64,000 bases of DNA from JAYQKL01 sp038142705 (GCA_965217015.1 OZ244224.1:1426001-1490000), one strand, 5' to 3'. Positions 42,684 to 51,890 are shown, counted from the stretch's first letter. Notes: generated by a model not told the origin, from the letters alone. A program made the numbers and translations.

Positions 42684-43313
42684 ATGCCCGCATTTCGTAA
42701 TATTTTAATCGCCATCGCCCTTATCGCCACCCTCATCGTGCTGGGCATTTCTGTGACAGCGCTTTGGCAAAAGAATATGGGGCAAAATAAGGTGTCCCAG
42801 ACCCCCTTAAAACTCCGCCAAAAACCGCCGCTTGAAAATCTTGATTTTAAGCTGGTTGATGAAAACAATCAGGCCGTTGCGCTAACAGATTATGGAACGC
42901 GATTTAAGCTGGTTTTTTTTGGCTTTACTTATTGCCCAGATGTTTGCCCCAATCAGCTTACTGTTATCGCCAATGCGTTGGACGAGGCACAAATCGCGCC
43001 ACAAAAATTGCAGCCGCTTTTTATCAGTTTAGACGCTGAGCGCGACAGCCCCGCCATCATGGAAGAATACACAGCTCATTTTCACCCCGATATTATCGGC
43101 TTAACGGGCAGCGCAGAGCAAATTAAAGCCGCGGCAAAGCGCTTCAAGGTTTATTACAGCAAAGTTGCAGATGAAAGCTCCAGCGCGGGCTATACGATTG
43201 ACCATTCCTCAATCGTTTTTCTGCTCGGTCCAGATAATGAGTTCTTACGCGCCTTCACTTTTCGTGACAGCGCCAGCACCATCGCACAGGCTTTAACTGA
43301 GGCTATAAACTAA
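42684..43313 (+). CDS. senC: SCO1/SenC family copper-site assembly protein
   Basis: 209 aa with an N-terminal membrane anchor (NILIAIALIATLIVLGISV). The copper-binding pair CPDVC lies in FFGFTYCPDVCPN, and the third ligand is His in YTIDHSSIVFLLG. It assembles the Cu-A centre of cytochrome oxidase in the periplasm. Its position near regB is the classical arrangement of Rhodobacter. The stop overlaps the gyrB stop by four bases (CTAA). Confidence 0.94.
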   Translation: MPAFRNILIAIALIATLIVLGISVTALWQKNMGQNKVSQTPLKLRQKPPLENLDFKLVDENNQAVALTDYGTRFKLVFFGFTYCPDVCPNQLTVIANALDEAQIAPQKLQPLFISLDAERDSPAIMEEYTAHFHPDIIGLTGSAEQIKAAAKRFKVYYSKVADESSSAGYTIDHSSIVFLLGPDNEFLRAFTFRDSASTIAQALTEAIN

Positions 43314-45754
43314 ATATCCAAATTATTGACCGATAGCGCATTTTCCTGAATGAACTGACGGCGTGGCTCAACCACATCACCCATCAGCTGCTCAAACAGG
43401 CCATTGCTTTCCGCCACATCTTGAATTTGCACCTGCAATAATGAACGCGCATTGCTGTCCAGCGTGGTTTGCCATAATTGGTCGGGGTTCATTTCTCCCA
43501 AACCCTTATAACGTTGTAAGCTAAATCCATGTCGCCCAATATCCAGCACAGATGTCAATAAAGCGGTTGGCGAGTGAATGATGATTTCCTTGTCTTTATT
43601 CTGCAAGCGGGCGGGGCCCAGATAAACCTGCTGCAAGGCCTCTGTCATATTATCCAGCGCGCGCGCATCAGCAGAAGCAATCAGGGGCGCGTCAATTTCA
43701 ATATGTTCGCGCACACCGCGCAATTCACGCCAAAGCATCAACCCTCCATCGCCAGAAGGCTCACCATGCCAGCCCTGTTCAATATCATCAAACAGGCTGT
43801 CCAAACGCTTTGCGATATAAGGCGCTGTTTGCCCAGCCAAATCTGGCTTTGACATAATATCAGGCGTTAAGGCACCCGCAATCGCGGTTTGCTCAATCAC
43901 AAAATGCGGATAACGCGGCGGCAGAGAATTCAACAAGGTTCTGATTTTGCGCGCCTGATTAACCAAATCAATTAAATCCTGCCCGCTTCTTTGTTCGCCA
44001 TTATGCAGCGTCAAAACTGTTTCCTTCGCGCCAGCATCAATCAAATATTCTTCCAGCGCGCCCTCATCTTTCAAATAGGTCTCAGAACTTTGCCGCTTGA
44101 CCTTATAAAGGGGCGGTTGGGCGATATAGAGATGGCCGTTTTCAATAATTTGCGGCATTTGACGATAGAAAAAGGTTAAGAGAAGTGTCCGAATATGCGC
44201 ACCGTCCACATCAGCATCGGTCATGATGATAATTTTGTGATAACGCAATTTCTCAATATTAAAATCATCGGGGCCAATGCCAGTACCCAGCGCGGTAATC
44301 AAAGTGCCGATTTCAGCAGAGGACAACATTTTGTCAAATCGCGCCCGCTCGACATTCAAAATCTTACCACGCAAGGGCAGCACGGCCTGGTTTTTTCGGT
44401 TGCGGCCCTGCTTAGCAGACCCGCCCGCGGAGTCGCCCTCCACAATAAATAATTCGGCTTGCGTTGCGTCTCGCTCCTGACAATCCGCCAATTTGCCGGG
44501 CAGGCTAGAGACATCAAGCGCGCCTTTGCGCCGTGTCAATTCGCGTGCCTTGCGCGCGGCTTCGCGGGCCATTGCCGCTTCGGCCACTTTTGCCACAATA
44601 TTTTTGGCTTCTGCCGGATGCTCTTCAAACCATGTGTTGAGCAAATCATTAACGACACTCTCCACCACAGGTCTGACTTCAGAGGAAACAAGCTTGTCTT
44701 TTGTCTGGCTTGAAAATTTTGGGTCCGGCACTTTGACCGATAACACAGCCGTCAGGCCTTCGCGGCAATCATCGCCACTGAGGGTTACTTTTTCTTTTTT
44801 CGCAATCCCGCTCGCATTGGCATAGCCATTAACCGTTCGGGTTAAAGCCGCCCTAAAGCCAGCCAAATGCGTGCCGCCATCGCGTTGTGGAATATTATTG
44901 GTGAAACATAAAACAGTCTCATGATAGCTATCATTCCACCAAAGCGCGACTTCCACACCAATATCATCTTTTTGCGAAGTCACAAAAATCGGGTTATCGA
45001 GCAAATTGGTTTTGCTGCGATCCAGATAATTCACAAAGGCTTCAAGACCGCCCTCATAAACCATTTCTTTTTCAATAACTTCTGCCCCGCGATGGTCGCT
45101 TAAATGAATGCGCACCCCGCTATTCAAAAAGGCCAGCTCGCGCAAACGGTGTTCAAGCGTTTTATAGCTGAACTCCGTCATGGTGAATGTTTTATCCGAT
45201 GGGTGAAATGTGATATGCGTGCCGGTCTGGTCAGACGCCCCTTTTTCAGCCAAATCTGCCACCGCTTCGCCATGCTCAAAGCGCATATGATGCTCTTTAC
45301 CATCGCGATAAATGGTCAGCTCAAGCCAATCAGACAGGGCATTCACAACCGAAACACCCACGCCATGCAAGCCACCTGAAACCTTATAGCTGTTGGAGTC
45401 AAATTTACCGCCAGCATGCAGCTGGGTCATAATCACCTGCGCTGCCGACACGCCTTCTTCAGGATGCATTTCAGTCGGGATACCCCGCCCATTATCTCCA
45501 ACCGTCACAGAGCCATCAGCGTTCAGGCGCACCGTCACAGTATCGCAATGACCAGCCAAGGCTTCATCAATCGCATTATCAACCACCTCATAAACCATAT
45601 GATGCAGGCCCGTGCCATCATCAGTGTCGCCAATATACATGCCAGGCCGTTTGCGCACCGCTTCCAGCCCCTTCAGAACCTTAATCGAGGAGGCGCCATA
45701 ATCTTCAGTCTCGGTTGCATTTTCATCTGGTTGATTGTTGTTTTCGTCACTCAT
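43310..45754 (-). CDS. gyrB: DNA gyrase subunit B
   Basis: 814 aa from the ATG at 45754, which overlaps the recF stop (TCATGA). The longer open frame up to 45871 lies in recF. GHKL ATPase: EVVDNAIDEALAGHCD and DNGRGIPTEMHPE. Transducer: KEKVTLSGDDCREGLTAVLSVKV. Toprim: EGDSAGGSAKQGRNR and MTDADVDGAHIRTLLLTFFYR. C-terminal: YKGLGEMNPDQLWQTT. ATP-dependent supercoiling with GyrA. Confidence 0.98.
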   Translation of the reverse strand: MSDENNNQPDENATETEDYGASSIKVLKGLEAVRKRPGMYIGDTDDGTGLHHMVYEVVDNAIDEALAGHCDTVTVRLNADGSVTVGDNGRGIPTEMHPEEGVSAAQVIMTQLHAGGKFDSNSYKVSGGLHGVGVSVVNALSDWLELTIYRDGKEHHMRFEHGEAVADLAEKGASDQTGTHITFHPSDKTFTMTEFSYKTLEHRLRELAFLNSGVRIHLSDHRGAEVIEKEMVYEGGLEAFVNYLDRSKTNLLDNPIFVTSQKDDIGVEVALWWNDSYHETVLCFTNNIPQRDGGTHLAGFRAALTRTVNGYANASGIAKKEKVTLSGDDCREGLTAVLSVKVPDPKFSSQTKDKLVSSEVRPVVESVVNDLLNTWFEEHPAEAKNIVAKVAEAAMAREAARKARELTRRKGALDVSSLPGKLADCQERDATQAELFIVEGDSAGGSAKQGRNRKNQAVLPLRGKILNVERARFDKMLSSAEIGTLITALGTGIGPDDFNIEKLRYHKIIIMTDADVDGAHIRTLLLTFFYRQMPQIIENGHLYIAQPPLYKVKRQSSETYLKDEGALEEYLIDAGAKETVLTLHNGEQRSGQDLIDLVNQARKIRTLLNSLPPRYPHFVIEQTAIAGALTPDIMSKPDLAGQTAPYIAKRLDSLFDDIEQGWHGEPSGDGGLMLWRELRGVREHIEIDAPLIASADARALDNMTEALQQVYLGPARLQNKDKEIIIHSPTALLTSVLDIGRHGFSLQRYKGLGEMNPDQLWQTTLDSNARSLLQVQIQDVAESNGLFEQLMGDVVEPRRQFIQENALSVNNLDI

Positions 45755-46968
45755 GAGATGTCCTCTCCTGCTTGCAGCACATGGGGCTGCCCCTCTTGAA
45801 TTTGTAAATGTGTGGCCCCGCAAATTTGCGTAAAGGGCTGGAATATGTCGGCATCTGTTCCCGTCAGCCAAGCTTGCGCGCCAAGCTCGGCAATGACTTC
45901 AAACAAAGCTTGCCGGCGGCGGGCATCTAAATGCGCGCTCACTTCATCTAATAATAACACCGGCACGGCGCCCGTTTGCGCAGCTATCACCCGCGCTTGC
46001 GCCAAAATTAGCCCAACCAATAAAGCCTTTTGCTCACCTGTGGAGCATTTATCCGCCGCCATATCTTTACCAATATGGCGGGTGATTAAATCTGTGCGAT
46101 GGGGGCCTTCTAGGGTGCGGCCAGCGGCGGCATCAAGCCCTCTTTGGCGGGCTAATAATTGCCGATAATCATCTTCAACCTCGCCTGCGGGGCGTTGGCG
46201 CAAATCAGCCTCTAAGCGGCCATCAAGCGCGATTTGCGCTTGTGGGAAAACCGCATGCTGGCCTTCAACCAAAGAATGGCTCAACACATCAAGCGCCTCT
46301 AGCCGCGCCGCCGCAATCGCCACCGCTTGCTCGGCCATATTGGTTTCAATGCCATCGAGCCAAACGGCGGAGGGGCTTGGGTCTTGCAGCAAACGGTTGC
46401 GCTCACGCATAGCTTTTTCAAACGCTTGGAGCGCTTTATTGTGATACGGCATAAGACCCGTGGTGAAGCGGTCAAGAAACTTCCGCCGCCCCGAAGCGCC
46501 ATCAACAAACAGGCGATCCATAGACGGGGTGAGCCATAATTGCGGACAATATCGCAGCAGGCTCTCAAAGCCTTTGGCAGGCTCGCCATCAAGCCTTAAG
46601 CGACGGCTTGATTTACCCGCATCCATACCAACACCAATGCGCATATCCCCATCTTGGGTCATAAGCTGGGCCGAAATCGCCCAGCCGCCAGTGCCGTCAA
46701 ATCGCGCCAGTTCAGACAGGCTCGCACTGCGCAAACCTCGTGAGGGACCAAATTGTGAAACCGCCTCTAAAATATTGGTCTTGCCAATACCATTATCCCC
46801 CGTCAGCACCACCCCCCCTTTGGCGCAGCTGAGCCGCACATGGCTATAGGAGCGAAAATCAGTCAGGGTAAGCTCGCAAATATGGGGCGTAAACGGCCGA
46901 TGACCCGCCTCTGCCCCAATTTGTGATTGGGGCGCGGTATCAATTTGCGGAGCGAGAGATGAAGCCAT
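45751..46968 (-). CDS. recF: DNA replication and repair protein RecF
   Basis: 405 aa SMC-like ATPase for recombinational repair at gaps and stalled forks. Walker A is LTGDNGIGKTNILEA, the signature motif is near KCSTGEQKALLVGLILAQA, and Walker B is VLLLDEVSAHLD. The first ~25 residues before the RecF start LTLTDFRSYSH are variable and not essential to the call. It lies 4 bases after dnaN and couples to gyrB. Confidence 0.94.
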   Translation of the reverse strand: MASSLAPQIDTAPQSQIGAEAGHRPFTPHICELTLTDFRSYSHVRLSCAKGGVVLTGDNGIGKTNILEAVSQFGPSRGLRSASLSELARFDGTGGWAISAQLMTQDGDMRIGVGMDAGKSSRRLRLDGEPAKGFESLLRYCPQLWLTPSMDRLFVDGASGRRKFLDRFTTGLMPYHNKALQAFEKAMRERNRLLQDPSPSAVWLDGIETNMAEQAVAIAAARLEALDVLSHSLVEGQHAVFPQAQIALDGRLEADLRQRPAGEVEDDYRQLLARQRGLDAAAGRTLEGPHRTDLITRHIGKDMAADKCSTGEQKALLVGLILAQARVIAAQTGAVPVLLLDEVSAHLDARRRQALFEVIAELGAQAWLTGTDADIFQPFTQICGATHLQIQEGQPHVLQAGEDIS

Positions 46969-46972
46969 ATGT

Positions 46973-48091
46973 TTACACGCGCATCGGCATCAAGACATAT
47001 AACGCATCAGCATCTTTTTCATCGCGAATAATCGTCGGCGAGCCACTATCGGCCAGCTCAAAAGTCGCATTATCGCCATCAAGCTGGCTGGTAATGTCAA
47101 GCAAGTAACGGGCATTAAAGCCAATTTCCATCGCATCTGAACCATAGCCAACGCTCAACTCATCAACCGCCGAGCCGCTTTCTGGATTCGAGACAGTGAA
47201 AGTCAGCTTGTCTGTTTCAAGGCTTAACTTCACAGCACGCGATTTTTCATTCGAAACAGCCGACACGCGGTCCACGCTTTGGCCGAAAGCCTTGCCGTCC
47301 ACCGTTAGCACCTTGTCATTATTTGTAGGTATCACCCGATTATAATCTGGGAATTTGCCATCAATCAGTTTTGAGGTCAGGACAATATCAGAGAAAGCAA
47401 AATTAATTTTTGTATCAGAGACTTGAATAGAAACCTCACCATCAGCCTCTTCGAGCAGCTTTTGCACCTCATTGACTGTTTTGCGCGGCACAATAATGGC
47501 AGGCATGCCATCTGCGCCAACAGGCTGGTCAGCCTGCACCCGCGCCAGACGGTGGCCATCGGTTGCTACCGCACGCAGCAAGGCTTTGTCACCATCTTCT
47601 AGCGTGTGCAGATAAATCCCATTGAGGTAATAACGGGTTTCCTCTACCGATATGGCGAAGCGTGTTTTATCAATCAGCCGCTTTAAGGTTTCAGCTGGCA
47701 ACGCAAAAGCAAAAGGCATTTCGCCGGCTGTTAATTCGGGGAAGTCTTCCCGCGGCAAGCTCTGCAACGCAAAGGAAGATTTGCCCGCTTTCAAATGAAG
47801 CTTATTGCCGGTTTCGTCAAGCGACAGTTCAACCTGCGCCCCTTCCGGTAGTTTGCGTACAATGTCATACATCATATGCGCGGGCGCGGTCACCGCACCT
47901 GGCGCGCTTACTTCTGCCTCTACTTTTTCGCGAATTTCAATTTCCAAATCTGTTGCCGTCAATACCAGCGCCCCATTCTCTGAGGTCAGCATTACATTCG
48001 ATAAAATCGGGATTGTATTGCGGCGTTCAACAACGCTTTGGACATGGTTAAGAGCTTTTAAAAGGGCGCTGCGTTCGATGGTTACTTTCAT
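46973..48091 (-). CDS. dnaN: DNA polymerase III beta subunit (sliding clamp)
   Basis: 372 aa. Three-fold clamp: MKVTIERSALLKALNHVQSVVERRNTIPILSN at the start, the central FAISVEETRYYLNGIY and the C-terminal YVLMPMRV, which is the conserved end of the clamp. It holds polymerase on DNA as a dimer ring. First gene of dnaN-recF-gyrB, with a 250-base gap from dnaA. Confidence 0.97.
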   Translation of the reverse strand: MKVTIERSALLKALNHVQSVVERRNTIPILSNVMLTSENGALVLTATDLEIEIREKVEAEVSAPGAVTAPAHMMYDIVRKLPEGAQVELSLDETGNKLHLKAGKSSFALQSLPREDFPELTAGEMPFAFALPAETLKRLIDKTRFAISVEETRYYLNGIYLHTLEDGDKALLRAVATDGHRLARVQADQPVGADGMPAIIVPRKTVNEVQKLLEEADGEVSIQVSDTKINFAFSDIVLTSKLIDGKFPDYNRVIPTNNDKVLTVDGKAFGQSVDRVSAVSNEKSRAVKLSLETDKLTFTVSNPESGSAVDELSVGYGSDAMEIGFNARYLLDITSQLDGDNATFELADSGSPTIIRDEKDADALYVLMPMRV

Positions 48092-48263
48092 TTTCTTCTA
48101 CTTTCCAATCTTACTTGCCATTTAGTCGGGCATCAGAAACGAATCTCTGCTTAAAAATATAACATTAAAGCCAGAAAAAAGCACACTTTTGCACGCATTT
48201 TTGGGGTAAAAATAGCGATTTCCAGTGCGCGCAGAAAGACCCGCGAGACCGCGCCAGAACAGG

Positions 48264-48315
48264 TTATAAAAAAAGCCGCAAGACCCCATTAACCCAATGA
48301 AATCTAACGGCTTTT
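48264..48315 (-). terminator. probable terminator after dnaA
   Basis: On the minus strand AAAAGCCG (48315-48308) pairs with CGGCTTTT (48278-48271) across a long loop of 29 nt, then runs into T residues to 48268. It lies 27 bases past the dnaA stop. The long loop lowers certainty. Confidence 0.55.
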
Positions 48316-48341
48316 AGAGATGGTTTTTGGCAAGAGGCGCG

Positions 48342-49895
48342 TTAACCGCCCAAACTGCGTAAGAGCAAATCCACATCCTCATCAATCGATGGGTCATTTT
48401 CGCGCAATTCTTCAACTTTTTTCACCGCATGCATCACCGTTGTATGGTCTCTGCCACCAAAACGGCGCCCAATTTCAGGCAATGAACGGGTGGTCAATTG
48501 CTTGGAAATATACATCGCAATCTGGCGCGGGCGGGCAATCGTCCGCGAGCGGCGCGCCGACAGCATATCGCCCATACGCAGATTATAATATTCCGCCACT
48601 TTGCGCTGAATCTCGTCAATGGTAATGCGGCGGTCAGATGCCCGCAATAAATCACGCAGCACATCTTTAGTCATATCCAGCGTGATGGTTTTGCCATTTA
48701 GAGAAGCTGAGGCGACAACGCGGTTGAGCGCACCTTCAAGAATCCGAATATTGGAAGAAACGCGCTGAGCAAGAAATTCCAAAACCTCTGTCGGTATCAC
48801 AATATCTTTTTTATTCCGTAATTGAGCTTCTGCTTTGGACTGCAAAATACCCAAGCGCAATTCATAATCTGTCGGGTGAATATCAGCCACCAAACCCCAG
48901 CCTAAACGCGAGCGAATGCGGTCTTCAATACCCTCAAGGTCAGAGGGCGAGCGGTCAGCAGAAATAATGACTTGATGGTTTTTATCAATCAACGCATTGA
49001 AAGTATGAAAGAATTCCTCTTGCGTGGATTCCTTGCCTGCAATGAATTGAATATCATCAACCATTAAAACATCAACTTCACGGAATTGTTGCTTGAACGC
49101 CATGGTGTCGCGAAACCTTAAAGCGCGCACAAATTGATACATAAATTTTTCAGCAGAAATATATAAAACGCGACGGTCTCGATTGCGGCGGCGTATTTCC
49201 CAAGCAATCGCGTGCATTAAGTGGGTTTTGCCCAAGCCAACCCCGCCATATAAAAATAGCGGGTTGAAATCCGCACCATCGGACTCAGAAATCCGTCGCG
49301 CAGCGGCATGCGCCAGCTCATTAGATTTACCAACAATAAAATTATCAAATGTGTAACGCGCATCTAGCTGACCGCCAATATCATCAGGCGCCGCGCCCGC
49401 GCCGTCTGGCGCGCCCCGATTGGCCTGTCCATTGGCGACATGTTTGGCGTCCCCGCGCAAACGCAATGGGGTAACTTCTTGGACCCGCGCTTCTGGCGCT
49501 GACGGCTTTTGCAGCTCACCGACAATAATGGTTACGGCAGAAATTTCTGGGTTTTCATTACGCCAATAATTCTCAATACGCGTCAGATAATGCTGCTCAA
49601 TCCAAGAACAAACAAAACGTGTCGGCACTTCCAGCACCACTTTGCGTCCCCGGCTTTCACCGACTTTAAGATTTCGGAACCAGCTATTAAATGTCGCCTC
49701 ACCCAGCTCCCCGCGCAAGCGAGACCGCACATGGTGCCATTGTTGCTCAAGTGATTTCTCCTGCGCGGCGGATAGATTATTATCTGCCTGCCCTGCCTTT
49801 TCGGCGTTATCTATTTTTTCGATGTCGTCATGTAACGTGCCGTTATTTTTTGTCATGTCCAACATGTCTCCCAGTTTACTTTTACCCTCTGCCAT
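48342..49895 (-). CDS. dnaA: chromosomal replication initiator protein DnaA
   Basis: 517 aa from the ATG at 49895; ATGs at 49865 and 49856 are possible starts. Domain I (residues about 48-125, WHHVRSRLRGELGEATFNSWF), a linker rich in Ala/Gly, AAA+ domain with YTFDNFIVGKSNELAHAAARR, Walker A GGVGLGKTHLMHAI and Walker B VLMVDDIQFI, and the DnaA-box-binding HTH RSLPEIGRRFGGRDHTTVMHAVKK. It initiates replication at oriC. Confidence 0.97.
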   Translation of the reverse strand: MAEGKSKLGDMLDMTKNNGTLHDDIEKIDNAEKAGQADNNLSAAQEKSLEQQWHHVRSRLRGELGEATFNSWFRNLKVGESRGRKVVLEVPTRFVCSWIEQHYLTRIENYWRNENPEISAVTIIVGELQKPSAPEARVQEVTPLRLRGDAKHVANGQANRGAPDGAGAAPDDIGGQLDARYTFDNFIVGKSNELAHAAARRISESDGADFNPLFLYGGVGLGKTHLMHAIAWEIRRRNRDRRVLYISAEKFMYQFVRALRFRDTMAFKQQFREVDVLMVDDIQFIAGKESTQEEFFHTFNALIDKNHQVIISADRSPSDLEGIEDRIRSRLGWGLVADIHPTDYELRLGILQSKAEAQLRNKKDIVIPTEVLEFLAQRVSSNIRILEGALNRVVASASLNGKTITLDMTKDVLRDLLRASDRRITIDEIQRKVAEYYNLRMGDMLSARRSRTIARPRQIAMYISKQLTTRSLPEIGRRFGGRDHTTVMHAVKKVEELRENDPSIDEDVDLLLRSLGG

Positions 49896-49947
49896 GCCCG
49901 CTTATCCCTTGCGTGACAATGGCCTCCATTTTTATTCCTTCCGGACT

Positions 49948-50445
49948 TTACCCCTGTTGCCAAGGTAAGCCGTCAGCTTTCCAACCATTTACACAGCCAC
50001 GCTGTCGGTCTTGATTGATATCCCCCTCAAAACCGCCCGCAACATTATATGCATGCGCATAACCAGATTGCGTGGCCATCATCGCGGCTGATTGTGACCG
50101 CGCGCCAGAACGACATAAAAAGAAAATGGCTGCCTGTTTGTTAGGAACGGCGGTTGCAAGCTGGGCTAGGAAGCCCTCATTTACCGCCATTGCGGGGAAT
50201 TGTTGCCACTCAATCGTGACCAAAGGACGGCCTGTCTCTTGAAGATTGGGCACGCCGACAAAGACCCACTCAGCTTGGGTGCGCACATCAACCAAAACCG
50301 CTGTATCGGATTGGGCTAATGCCTGCCAGGTTTCTTTCGGGGTCACATCGCCTGCATAGGCCTGATTGGTGCCTTCAATAATAGCAGGTAGGTTTGGCAC
50401 GCCTGCCGCATCTTCCTGTGTTTGAAGGTTATCAATCTGTGTCAT
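49948..50445 (-). CDS. rhodanese-like sulfurtransferase domain protein
   Basis: 165 aa, one rhodanese domain. VLVDVRTQAEWVFVGVP is the CH2A-like start, and the active-site loop CRSGARS has the catalytic Cys. NVAGGFEGDINQDRQRGCVNGWKADGLPWQQG resembles the tail of rhodaneses found near dnaA in marine alphaproteobacteria. It probably moves sulfane sulfur, or binds ligands. Lies 52 bases upstream of dnaA and may share its transcript. Confidence 0.88.
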   Translation of the reverse strand: MTQIDNLQTQEDAAGVPNLPAIIEGTNQAYAGDVTPKETWQALAQSDTAVLVDVRTQAEWVFVGVPNLQETGRPLVTIEWQQFPAMAVNEGFLAQLATAVPNKQAAIFFLCRSGARSQSAAMMATQSGYAHAYNVAGGFEGDINQDRQRGCVNGWKADGLPWQQG

Positions 50446-50815
50446 AACGTTGTCACCCGTTTCGTTTCGACTGTTTCAATTTTATTCAATTTATCCAAGA
50501 CGTATCTGGTGAAGACGAAACCTCAAAAGACAGAGCCTCAGATAAACCCAAAACAGCCACCTCATAAATTCAAAGGCAAACCACTCTGGGTCGGCGCCAA
50601 GCGCTGGACGCGATTGGCAACTCTTCTGGTGAAGAGCATAATGAAGTAAGAAAAAGTCGAAATGCTATTAAATAGAAACACTTAGCCGACTGATAAAAAT
50701 TTTAGAGATGATGAAAAAGATTTTTGGAAACAGAACCATATCCTAACAACATTGTAACCCTTTGATTTATATCAGTATTTTTGGCCTCCTGTTAAGTAGT
50801 GATTCGTTTCAGACG

Positions 50816-50933
50816 TTTTTTTTACAACACGATAATAAATACATTAGCGACTGCGAAGGATTGACGCAATGGGGTTGAAACAAGAACTTCCATTTTTTTT
50901 CATTTTTTTTACGATTCTTTGACAATTTTTTTT
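50816..50933. other. four identical T8 tracts, probable intrinsically bent DNA
   Basis: Exactly eight T residues occur at 50816-50823, 50893-50900, 50903-50910 and 50926-50933. Spacing between starts is 77, 10 and 23 bases, close to multiples of a helical turn for the last three. Phased T-tracts bend DNA. This stretch lies just beyond the rpsT terminator. Confidence 0.75.
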
Positions 50934-50941
50934 CAAGAACC

Positions 50942-50982
50942 AAAAAAACAAAAACCGCATCTGCAAATGCAGTGCGGTTTTT
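50942..50982 (-). terminator. Rho-independent terminator of rpsT
   Basis: On the minus strand AAAACCGCA (50982-50974) pairs with TGCGGTTTT (50959-50951), with an inner CTGCA/TGCAG stem (50972-50961) and a short loop, then TGTTTTTTT. It follows the rpsT stop by 29 bases. Confidence 0.88.
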
Positions 50983-51011
50983 AAATTTCGGATGTGAATT
51001 CCGTTTATTTT

Positions 51012-51275
51012 TTAGCCAAGCTGGCTCACCCGCTTTGACAAGCGAGACACTTTTCGTGCCGCGGCACGTTTGTGCAAAATGCCTTTTTGTGCCGAACGCA
51101 CAATTTTAGGTTCGGCCTGACGCAAAGCTTGTGTGGCAAGATCTTTATCACCAGCTGAAATTGCTTCTTCAACTTTGCGAATATGCGTTCGCATATTGGT
51201 CCGGCGTGATTTGTTAATTGCCGTCTTGCGCTCAATCTTACGCACCATTTTCTTGGCTGACTTCGTATTTGCCAT
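51012..51275 (-). CDS. rpsT: 30S ribosomal protein S20
   Basis: 87 aa from the ATG at 51275 (MANTKSAKKMVRKIERKTAINKSRR). The open frame up to 51320 belongs to the leader. The bundle-of-helices pattern KGILHKRAAARKVSRLSKRV is typical. S20 binds 16S rRNA early in assembly. It has its own strong promoter, structured leader and terminator. Confidence 0.97.
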   Translation of the reverse strand: MANTKSAKKMVRKIERKTAINKSRRTNMRTHIRKVEEAISAGDKDLATQALRQAEPKIVRSAQKGILHKRAAARKVSRLSKRVSQLG

Positions 51276-51301
51276 TTTCTCGTTCCTCTCATCAAGCAAA
51301 A

Positions 51302-51338
51302 CAAGTACTTGATGTATCAAGTCATTCTCAAAGAATGA
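51302..51338 (-). promoter_or_regulatory. structured leader of rpsT (two adjacent hairpins)
   Basis: Hairpin A: TCATTCT (51322-51328) with AGAATGA (51332-51338), loop of 3. Hairpin B: ACTTGAT (51307-51313) with ATCAAGT (51316-51322), loop of 2. The CAAGTACTTG palindrome (51302-51311) competes with hairpin B. All lie in the leader between promoter and start codon, a position suited to feedback control by S20. Confidence 0.55.
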
Positions 51339-51372
51339 TTAAAAAATATGCCGCAAAAAGCGGGATGGCGCG

Positions 51373-51401
51373 GTTATAGGCGGTCTAGACGCTTTCGTCA
51401 A
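51373..51401 (-). promoter_or_regulatory. sigma-70 promoter of rpsT
   Basis: Minus strand: -35 TTGACG (51401-51396), 17-bp spacer, -10 TATAAC (51378-51373). The match to consensus is strong and the leader would be close to 90 nt long. Confidence 0.8.
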
Positions 51402-51433
51402 TACCATAAAATCACCATCAGGCAGAAAGGAGA

Positions 51434-51847
51434 TTAGGATTTGGGGCGTAGCTTGAAAAACACCACGCCGCCCTCAACACGAATAACCAGCAATTCATCT
51501 AAACGCCCAAAAGTCACCTCATTGGCGCGCTGCCAGTCCTGCGCAAATTCCTGCCAGCCCAAATTAGGCAGGGCCTCACGATAAAACCCAAATATATCAT
51601 CAATAGATTGCGTGGAGAGTGCTTCTACCGCCACAATCCGTCCCTCTGCCTTATCAAAAATCAAAGCACTTTCTGGGTTTTCTTGCATATTTGGGGCGAG
51701 TGGAATTTCAGGCAGCGCTGATAAAAACGCAGCCGAAGCAGGGCTCGACAACAGGCACAGCCAAAGGCCAGAAAAGAAAACCATCGCGGTGAAAACATGT
51801 TTCCCCGAGCGGTTGAGTGATGATTTTTTGTGTCGCATATTGCTCAT
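51434..51847 (-). CDS. secreted protein of unknown function
   Basis: 137 aa. Signal peptide (FTAMVFFSGLWLCLLSSPASAAF), then a small domain: SALIFDKAEGRIVAVEALSTQSIDDIFGFYREALPNLGWQ and VTFGRLDELLVIRVEGGVVFFKLRPKS. Similar short secreted proteins occur between mutM and rpsT in other alphaproteobacteria, which supports a real gene. No function is known to me. In these relatives the pattern FYREALPNLGW is the most conserved part. Confidence 0.8.
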   Translation of the reverse strand: MSNMRHKKSSLNRSGKHVFTAMVFFSGLWLCLLSSPASAAFLSALPEIPLAPNMQENPESALIFDKAEGRIVAVEALSTQSIDDIFGFYREALPNLGWQEFAQDWQRANEVTFGRLDELLVIRVEGGVVFFKLRPKS

Positions 51848-51890
51848 TTTTTCTGTTGCCTAAAGTTTTGTATCTCAACAGTTACTATCG

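Larger units (their letters stand above)
50446..51011. other. 566-bp gene-poor region between the rhodanese gene and rpsT
   Basis: The longest gap of the window. It holds the rpsT terminator, four T8 tracts at 50816-50933 and two GANTC sites (GATTC near 50801 and 50913). No convincing gene, RNA or set of DnaA boxes is seen. One weak DnaA-box-like TTATCCAAG occurs near 50486. A 75-codon frame (50422-50649, plus) is doubtful. Confidence 0.6.

Noticed and set aside
48092..48341. oriC between dnaA and dnaN
   Set aside because: Only one DnaA-box-like site (TTTTGCACG) was found, with no cluster of boxes and no AT-rich unwinding element.
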